Below the pieces are notes generated by a model. It saw only the letters and a program-made list of their open reading frames with translations, was not told where the DNA came from and searched no databases. The translations under genes were made by a program, and so were the position numbers. Below are positions 59,239-64,000 of a stretch of DNA of 64,000 nt, in pieces; position 1 is the stretch's first letter; each line of letters begins with the position of its first letter. The stretch is from Synechococcus sp. CCY 9618 (GTDB lineage Bacteria; Cyanobacteriota; Cyanobacteriia; PCC-6307; Cyanobiaceae), in contig NZ_JAFKRG010000046.1 in the NCBI RefSeq assembly GCF_019038415.1, positions 1 through 64,000 on the forward strand. Direction: 5' to 3'.

Positions 59239-59269
59239 GCCTATGGGCTCCTCTCCACTGGAGAGTCAA
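59239..59269 (-). promoter_or_regulatory. candidate MerR-type promoter of the copper ATPase gene
   Basis: On the minus strand TTGACT (59264-59269) and ATAGGC (59239-59244) are separated by 19 bases, the long spacer typical of MerR-family metal promoters. The perfect 6-base inverted repeat CTCTCC-AGT-GGAGAG (59251-59265) overlaps the -35 and spacer, though off-centre. No merR gene is in the window. Confidence 0.4.
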
Positions 59270-59397
59270 GGCTTCCGAAGGCCGGAGCGGGCCTCACCCA
59301 GCCCCGCTCCATTGACGGCAGAGTGCATGGGGTGGGAGAGGCGAGATGAACCACTCCCTGAAGCTTCACCGGAGCAGCTCAACGCCGGACTGTGACG

Positions 59398-60192
59398 ATG
59401 CATCCCAACGACTACCAGTCGTTCTACGACGAGCGGCGCCAACAGACCTATGCCCACGACTACAGCAGATTCTGGGCAGATGAGCATGCCTATTACAAGG
59501 AACTCAGATCATTCATAGACACCTTTGATCTGAAGAACAAGACATGCCTGGAGATCGGATCCTCCGGTGGCTTTTTTCAGGACATGGTCGACGACTATCA
59601 CGGCACCGACATTGCCCATAGCCTCTCAAGGCATTACCACAAAACCTACCGCGTCGCCGAAGGCCAGCATTACCCCTACGAGGATCACGAATTTGATGCC
59701 ATCTGGACCATCACGGTCTTCGAACACATTCCCTATCTCCAGGCTGCCATGCTGGAGATCAAACGCCTGCTCAAACCCCGTGGGGTGGTGTTCTTTGCTC
59801 CGGCATGGCAGTGTCGCCCGTGGGCGGCTGAGGGCTACGAGGTCAGGCCCTTCAGTGATTTTGGTTTGGAAGGGCGGCTCATCAAGGCGTCGATTCCATT
59901 TCGAAACAGCCTCATCTGGCGGAGTTTACTTGTTTTCCCGAAACGGCTTTGGCGCCATTGCAGCTTCTTCTGCGGCAAGAGATACCATCAGATACGCTAC
60001 AGGAAACTAATACCCAATTACGACAGGTTCTGGACGTCTGATTCCGATGCCTGCAATCATATCGACCCCCATGATGCGATTCTCTGGTTTGAATCCCACG
60101 GCTTCACCTGTCTGTCCCATCCCCTGCACGCCCGGGCCCTTCTGGTGAGAACGGGAGCTCTGGTCTTCAGGAAACTGGGCGGTCATGGCTGA
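59398..60192 (+). CDS. SAM-dependent methyltransferase, AT-richer than neighbours
   Basis: A 264-residue class I methyltransferase: motif I CLEIGSSGGFFQDMVDD, post-motif YPYEDHEFDAIWTITVFEHI and LLKPRGVVFFAPAW. Its codon use includes many A/T-ending codons (for example AAA, AAT, ATA, TTT), unlike the flanking genes, suggesting transfer from a lower-GC donor. Such methyltransferases are common in surface-glycan clusters. Next to it lies a GH3 glycosidase. The substrate is unknown. The ATG at 59398 or the GTG at 59392 is the start. Confidence 0.8.
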   Translation: MHPNDYQSFYDERRQQTYAHDYSRFWADEHAYYKELRSFIDTFDLKNKTCLEIGSSGGFFQDMVDDYHGTDIAHSLSRHYHKTYRVAEGQHYPYEDHEFDAIWTITVFEHIPYLQAAMLEIKRLLKPRGVVFFAPAWQCRPWAAEGYEVRPFSDFGLEGRLIKASIPFRNSLIWRSLLVFPKRLWRHCSFFCGKRYHQIRYRKLIPNYDRFWTSDSDACNHIDPHDAILWFESHGFTCLSHPLHARALLVRTGALVFRKLGGHG

Positions 60193-60313
60193 CAGGGCCT
60201 CCCCCTGCCAGTGATCCGCGGAAGGTTTCCGGCAGGGTCCAGGTCGGAATCACCCACAGCCGAGAGCGGCCCATCGGCTCCCGGCACACTGAACGTCCGT
60301 ATCGCCTTCCCGG

Positions 60314-62512
60314 ATGCAACGCGATGCCCCCCTGCCGGCCCGGGCCCTGCTCGACCGGCTCAGCCTGGCCGAGAAGCTCGCCATGCTCGACGGCGACACG
60401 CACTTCTGGGGGGGCATGGCGGCCATCGCCCTCCACGACAGCTCCCACCGCCACCCCTGGCCGGCGGGGGTGGTGCGCCGCCTGGGGATCGGCGGCCTGC
60501 ACTTCGTCGACGGTCCCCGGGGAGTGGTGCTGGAGGGGGGGGCCACCACCTTTCCGGCACCGATCGGCCGCGGCGCCAGCTGGGACGTGGAGCTGGAGCA
60601 GCGCATCGGTGCGGCCATGGGCCGGGAGGCCCGCTCCTTCGGGGCCAACCTGCTCGGGGGGGTGTGCGTGAATCTGCTGCGCCATCCCGGCTGGGGCCGG
60701 GCCCAGGAGACCTTTGGCGAGGACCCGGTGCACGTGGGTGCGATGGGGGCGGCCATGACCCGGGGGGTGCGGCGCCATGCCATCGCCTGCGTGAAGCATT
60801 TCGCCCTCAACTCGATCGACAGCGCCCGCTTCCGCGTTGATGTGAGCGCCAGCGAGCGGGTGCTGCAGGAGCTGTACCTGCCCCAGTTCCGCGACTGCGT
60901 GGATGCTGGCGCCCTGGCGGTGATGAGCGCCTACAACAGCGTCAACGGCGCCTGGTGCGGACAGCATCCCCACCTGCTGGGGGAGATCCTCAAGCAGCGC
61001 TGGGGCTTCCGGGGCTTCGTGCTCACCGACTTCATCTTCGGGGTCCGCGACGGCGTGGAGGCCCTGCGGGCCGGCCAGGACCTGGAGATGCCCTTCCGGA
61101 TGATCTTCGAAGCCACGCTCCCGGCGGCGGTGGCGGCGGGCCGCCTGCCGATGGAGCGGATCGATGACGCCGTGCTGCGGCTGCTGCGGGCCCAGCAGTC
61201 GGTGCCGACGGGCCCCTATCCCGCATCGCTGCGGCGTTGCCCGGAGCACCGGGCCCTGGCCCGGGAGGCGGCCACCAAGGCGATCGTGCTGCTCCGAAAC
61301 GAAGGCCCTGTGCTGCCCCTGCGCGGAATCGGCTCGCTGGCGGTGGTCGGGCCGCTGGCCGACACGCCCAACCTGGGGGACCGGGGCTCGTCCGACACCC
61401 GGCCTTCGCCCGGATCGGTGGTGACGCCCCTGGCGGGCCTGCGGGCTGCGGCTCCTGAGATCGCTCTGCAGCACGCCGATGGCACCGACGTCGCCGCGGC
61501 AGCCGCCCTGGCGGCCCGCTGCGAGGCGGCCCTGGTGGTGGTGGGTCTGGACTGGCGCCAGGAAGGGGAACACATCCACCCCGGCGACCTGGCCCCGATC
61601 CTGCGCCAGGCCCCCCCCCCGGACGGGTTGCTGCGGCTGTTCGGCCGCCGGCGGCTGATGCCGCTGTGGGCGCCGCTGGCCGCGATGATGGCGGCGGCGA
61701 CCCGCCTCGGTTCGGCCCGGCCAGGGGGCGCCTTCGCCTCGGGCGATCGCACCGCGCTTGAGCTGCCCGGCGATCAGGAGCGCCTGATCCGCGCTGTGGC
61801 CGCCGCCAACTCCCGCACGGTGGTGGTGCTGATGGGTGGCGGCGCGATCCTGTGCGAAACCTGGCGCCAGCGGGTGCCGGGGCTGCTGATGCTGTGGTAC
61901 CCCGGCGAGCGGGGCGGGGAGGCTTTGGCCGATGTGCTGCTGGGGCGGGTGGCGCCCTCCGGTCGGATGCCCTACGCGGTGCCCACCGATCACGCCCACC
62001 TGCCACCTTTCGATCCCCGGGCCCGACGGATCACCTACGACCTCTGGCACGGCTACCGGCGCCTGGCCCGCCATGGACACCCAGCTGCCTTCCCCTTCGG
62101 ATTCGGGCTCTCGTACTCCACCTTCAGCCACACCGACCCGGCCGTGGAGCGCCTGCCGGACATCCCGGGGACGCCACCCCACGGGGCCGGTGGCCTTCAG
62201 TTGCACCTGACAGTGACCAACACAGGGGCCATGGCCGCCGCTGAGGTGGTGCAGATCTACGCCGAGCCGCCCGGCCGGGCCGCGGAGCGCCCGACCCGGT
62301 TCCTGGCGGGATTCACCCGGGTGAGCCTGGAGCCCGGCCGGAGCGAACGGGTGACGGTGGAGATTCCCCTGCGGCGCCTGGCCTGGTTCGACGAGGCCCG
62401 CGACGCCTTCGTGCTGGAGGGGGGGTGCCACCGGCTGGTGGTGGCCCGGCACGCCGAGGACGAAGGAATCAGAGTGGACCTCACCCTGGAGGCACAGGTG
62501 GTGGGCCCCTGA
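60314..62512 (+). CDS. glycoside hydrolase family 3 (beta-glucosidase-like)
   Basis: A 732-residue enzyme with the GH3 plan: an N-terminal TIM barrel (GIGGLHFVDGPRGV, GGVCVNLLRHPGWGRAQETF, the KHF in ACVKHFALNSI, and the nucleophile Asp in GFRGFVLTDFIFGVRDG), a second sandwich domain (VLLRNEGPVLPL; VVGLDWRQEGEHIHPGDLA), and a C-terminal fibronectin-III-like domain (LTVTNTGAMAAAEVVQIY). No signal peptide is visible, so it may be cytoplasmic. The substrate is not assigned. A Leu/Arg-rich loop in the second domain is longer than usual. Confidence 0.88.
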   Translation: MQRDAPLPARALLDRLSLAEKLAMLDGDTHFWGGMAAIALHDSSHRHPWPAGVVRRLGIGGLHFVDGPRGVVLEGGATTFPAPIGRGASWDVELEQRIGAAMGREARSFGANLLGGVCVNLLRHPGWGRAQETFGEDPVHVGAMGAAMTRGVRRHAIACVKHFALNSIDSARFRVDVSASERVLQELYLPQFRDCVDAGALAVMSAYNSVNGAWCGQHPHLLGEILKQRWGFRGFVLTDFIFGVRDGVEALRAGQDLEMPFRMIFEATLPAAVAAGRLPMERIDDAVLRLLRAQQSVPTGPYPASLRRCPEHRALAREAATKAIVLLRNEGPVLPLRGIGSLAVVGPLADTPNLGDRGSSDTRPSPGSVVTPLAGLRAAAPEIALQHADGTDVAAAAALAARCEAALVVVGLDWRQEGEHIHPGDLAPILRQAPPPDGLLRLFGRRRLMPLWAPLAAMMAAATRLGSARPGGAFASGDRTALELPGDQERLIRAVAAANSRTVVVLMGGGAILCETWRQRVPGLLMLWYPGERGGEALADVLLGRVAPSGRMPYAVPTDHAHLPPFDPRARRITYDLWHGYRRLARHGHPAAFPFGFGLSYSTFSHTDPAVERLPDIPGTPPHGAGGLQLHLTVTNTGAMAAAEVVQIYAEPPGRAAERPTRFLAGFTRVSLEPGRSERVTVEIPLRRLAWFDEARDAFVLEGGCHRLVVARHAEDEGIRVDLTLEAQVVGP

Positions 62513-62586
62513 TCCTTCAGGGGGTCGGTCCCCCCACCAGCATCACCAGCGCGGCGGGAACCACCTCACTGCCGTGCAGCAGGTGC

Positions 62587-63087
62587 TCACCTCCCGCTGG
62601 CTGGAGTCCTCCCCAGGGCCAGCAGGAGGGGCTGGAGCCGCAGGCGATTGTATCGCTGCAGCCAGAGGCAGGGCACGTTGAACAGGGTCGCGAAGACCAG
62701 GTTGATCAGCACGCCCGCGGGGGGCAGCCACAGGGCCGTGACCAGCCAGAACGGCCAGAGCGCCAGATGCACCAGCTCCGCCCGACGGGTTTCCTGCACC
62801 AGACGCTGCAGGGCGGTGGGGTCGCGCCGCATCAGGCTGTTCTTTCGAACCCCTCCGGGCAAGGAATCACCCGCATCCGGCAGCAGGGATTTCCAGCGCT
62901 GGATCCCCAGGCGCTCGTAGGACTGCTGGCTCTCGGGCCAGGGCCGCGGCCCCGTGAGCCAGCTGTCGCTCTCAAGGACCTGCGGCGGCAGGCGATGGGC
63001 CAGAGCGCCGATCAGCACCGACCACCCCATCCACCCCAGGGCACAACCCAGAACCGCTAGCGCGTCGGAAACCGCCTGCCTTTCCAT
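62587..63087 (-). CDS. glycosyl-diaponeurosporenoate acyltransferase-like (CrtO-type)
   Basis: A 166-residue protein with two hydrophobic helices (LAVLGCALGWMGWSVLIGAL; LVHLALWPFWLVTALWLPP) and the family block YERLGIQRWKSLLPDAGDSL, RAELVHLALW and VPCLWLQRYNRLRL. The closest known role is the final acylation of glycosylated carotenoids (staphyloxanthin CrtO). It overlaps the upstream glycosyltransferase gene by about 31 bases. The ATG at 63087 was chosen because longer frames run back into the partner gene. Confidence 0.72.
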   Translation of the reverse strand: MERQAVSDALAVLGCALGWMGWSVLIGALAHRLPPQVLESDSWLTGPRPWPESQQSYERLGIQRWKSLLPDAGDSLPGGVRKNSLMRRDPTALQRLVQETRRAELVHLALWPFWLVTALWLPPAGVLINLVFATLFNVPCLWLQRYNRLRLQPLLLALGRTPASGR

Positions 63088-64000
63088 TCGATCGTGCCTC
63101 TCTCCAGATTCAGGATCGCCAGGACAAATACCACCAGAAAGAAGAGCACGGGAATCGGAAACACCAGGCAGATCCAGCCGAAATCCCCCACCCGCCGGGT
63201 AAGCACCAGCAGCTGGAGGGCGAAGGCGCCGTAGAGAATCAGGTTGGGCAGCAGGGAGGAATCCCCCACCAGGGGCCAACCCAGCAGGGACGCCGGCAGA
63301 CACCAGGCCGCCCAGAACAGCCCGGAAAGCCACAGGAGCACCGCCAGCATCCAGAACCAGCGCACCTCCCCGGCGGCGGTGGCGAAGTTCTTGGCGAAGC
63401 CCACCACCATGTCGTGGAGGCCACCGGGGTACATGCGGTAGGCGATCAGCCCGTCACCGATGTAGGCGCTCACGGGCAGGCCCGCCTGCTCATAGAGATG
63501 GCCCATGAACCAGTCCTCCACCACCTTGCCGGCCACCGCCGCGTGGCCCCCGACCCGGTCATAGTCCACTCGGGTTGTAGCCATGGCCGGCCCGAAGGCC
63601 ACCCCGCAGCCCGCCCCCATCGGTACCGCCATCAGCCCCACCAGGTTGAACATGACCGACAGCAGCTCGTAGGGCTTCTCGGTGCGATGGAAGGGTTGCA
63701 CCGACACCAGTCCGCCCAGTTCCTGATGGGCCGCCACGAGGCGCTCCAGGAACTCGGGGCCGGGCTCGGTGTCGGCATCGAGGAACACCAGGATGTCCCC
63801 CTGGCTGGCCCGGACGCCGTGGTGCAGCGCCCAGGTCTTGCCGCACCACCCCTGAGGCAGGGGCGGCGGCTGGATGACCGTCACGCCGGCGTCCGCGGCG
63901 ACACCGGCGGTGCGGTCGGTGGAGTGATCGTCGATCACGATCACCTCCAGGGGGTGGAGGCTCTGGCCGGCCAGGGCCGGAAGCAGGTTGGGGAGGGTGC
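63057..64000 (-). CDS. glycosyltransferase, CrtQ-like (N-terminus beyond window)
   Basis: A family 2 glycosyltransferase of at least 314 residues. The visible part starts LPNLLPALAGQSLHPLEVIV and continues IDDHSTDRTAG, PQGWCGKTWALHHGVRAS, DILVFLDADTEPGPEFL (the DxD-type LDAD nucleotide site), and C-terminal helices (MLAVLLWLSGLFWAAWCLPA; VGDFGWICLVFPIPVLFFLV). The GW-x-GK pattern and the downstream acyltransferase match staphyloxanthin CrtQ/CrtO. The gene continues past the right edge. Confidence 0.82.
   Translation of the reverse strand, partial: TLPNLLPALAGQSLHPLEVIVIDDHSTDRTAGVAADAGVTVIQPPPLPQGWCGKTWALHHGVRASQGDILVFLDADTEPGPEFLERLVAAHQELGGLVSVQPFHRTEKPYELLSVMFNLVGLMAVPMGAGCGVAFGPAMATTRVDYDRVGGHAAVAGKVVEDWFMGHLYEQAGLPVSAYIGDGLIAYRMYPGGLHDMVVGFAKNFATAAGEVRWFWMLAVLLWLSGLFWAAWCLPASLLGWPLVGDSSLLPNLILYGAFALQLLVLTRRVGDFGWICLVFPIPVLFFLVVFVLAILNLERGTIEWKGRRFPTR

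Noticed and set aside
57015-59315. A 766-codon plus-strand open frame
   Set aside because: Antisense to the P-type ATPase; composition dominated by Gly, His, Gln and Arg.
60167-62452. A 761-codon minus-strand open frame
   Set aside because: Antisense to the GH3 gene, which has clear motifs on the plus strand.
62516-62535. Terminator between the GH3 gene and the acyltransferase gene
   Set aside because: GGGGG/CCCCC can pair, but no T-run follows on either strand; too weak to call.

Overview
The window is a gene-dense, very GC-rich stretch of a cyanobacterial chromosome. Most gaps are under 200 bases and many genes overlap by 1 to 4 bases. The content points to a high-GC picocyanobacterium of the Synechococcus/Cyanobium type: three high-light-inducible proteins (HLIPs), an orange carotenoid protein with its carotenoid ketolase, a membrane-anchored CpcL-type phycobilisome linker, and many families known mainly from cyanobacteria (DUF3318, DUF3386, DUF1230/CGLD27, DUF2811, DUF2973/Psb35, DUF6447, Nif11). 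The lineage is inferred from gene content and base composition; no rRNA is present. I saw no insertion sequence, prophage, CRISPR array or rRNA operon, and one tRNA gene (initiator Met).

Layout. 1-2.5 kb: a DUF4912 protein (cut by the edge), a zinc-ribbon membrane protein, a DUF985 cupin and a UmuD-like protein that lacks its catalytic residues and sits behind a LexA box. 2.5-5.5 kb, minus strand: arsM, folP, tpiA and an S4-domain protein. 5.5-14.2 kb: an ABC exporter, carB, rsfS, several cyanobacterial DUF genes and an asparaginase. 14.3 kb: tRNA-fMet with a terminator. 15-18.6 kb: a vanadium haloperoxidase divergent from a GMC oxidoreductase. 19-26 kb: CbiX-type chelatase, an HLIP, a ParB-like protein, a PaO-type Rieske oxygenase, a CPA2 antiporter with a universal stress protein, a decayed acyl-CoA synthetase scrap and a Nif11 protein. 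26.3-28.2 kb: three exported low-complexity proteins.

28.4-36.5 kb: two transglutaminase-like proteins, an RRM RNA-binding protein, an HLIP, the light-protection block (crtW, ocp, cpcL) and a DUF723 protein. 36.5-43.4 kb: a three-gene ABC-2 exporter, a PfkB kinase, a cytochrome P450, a VOC protein, a methyltransferase, a PPOX flavoprotein and a Psb35-like protein. 43.5-50.3 kb: an HLIP, a photolyase, DoxX, MscS and a 3-hydroxyisobutyrate-dehydrogenase-like protein. 50.2-53.7 kb: a P-loop kinase/WYL fusion divergent from an HTH regulator. 54.8-59.3 kb: a secreted repeat protein and a copper cassette (P-type ATPase, cupredoxin, broken multicopper oxidase). 59.4-64 kb: an AT-richer methyltransferase, a GH3 glycosidase and an acyltransferase/glycosyltransferase pair like the last steps of staphyloxanthin-type carotenoid decoration.

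Two regulatory themes stand out. Sequences matching the half-site of the RpaB high-light element HLR1 (KTTACAWW) occur upstream of two HLIP genes, ocp, the Psb35-like gene and one short terminator-capped unit; a third HLIP gene has a one-mismatch version. Two closely similar LexA-type boxes lie 11-12 bases upstream of two start codons 35 kb apart.
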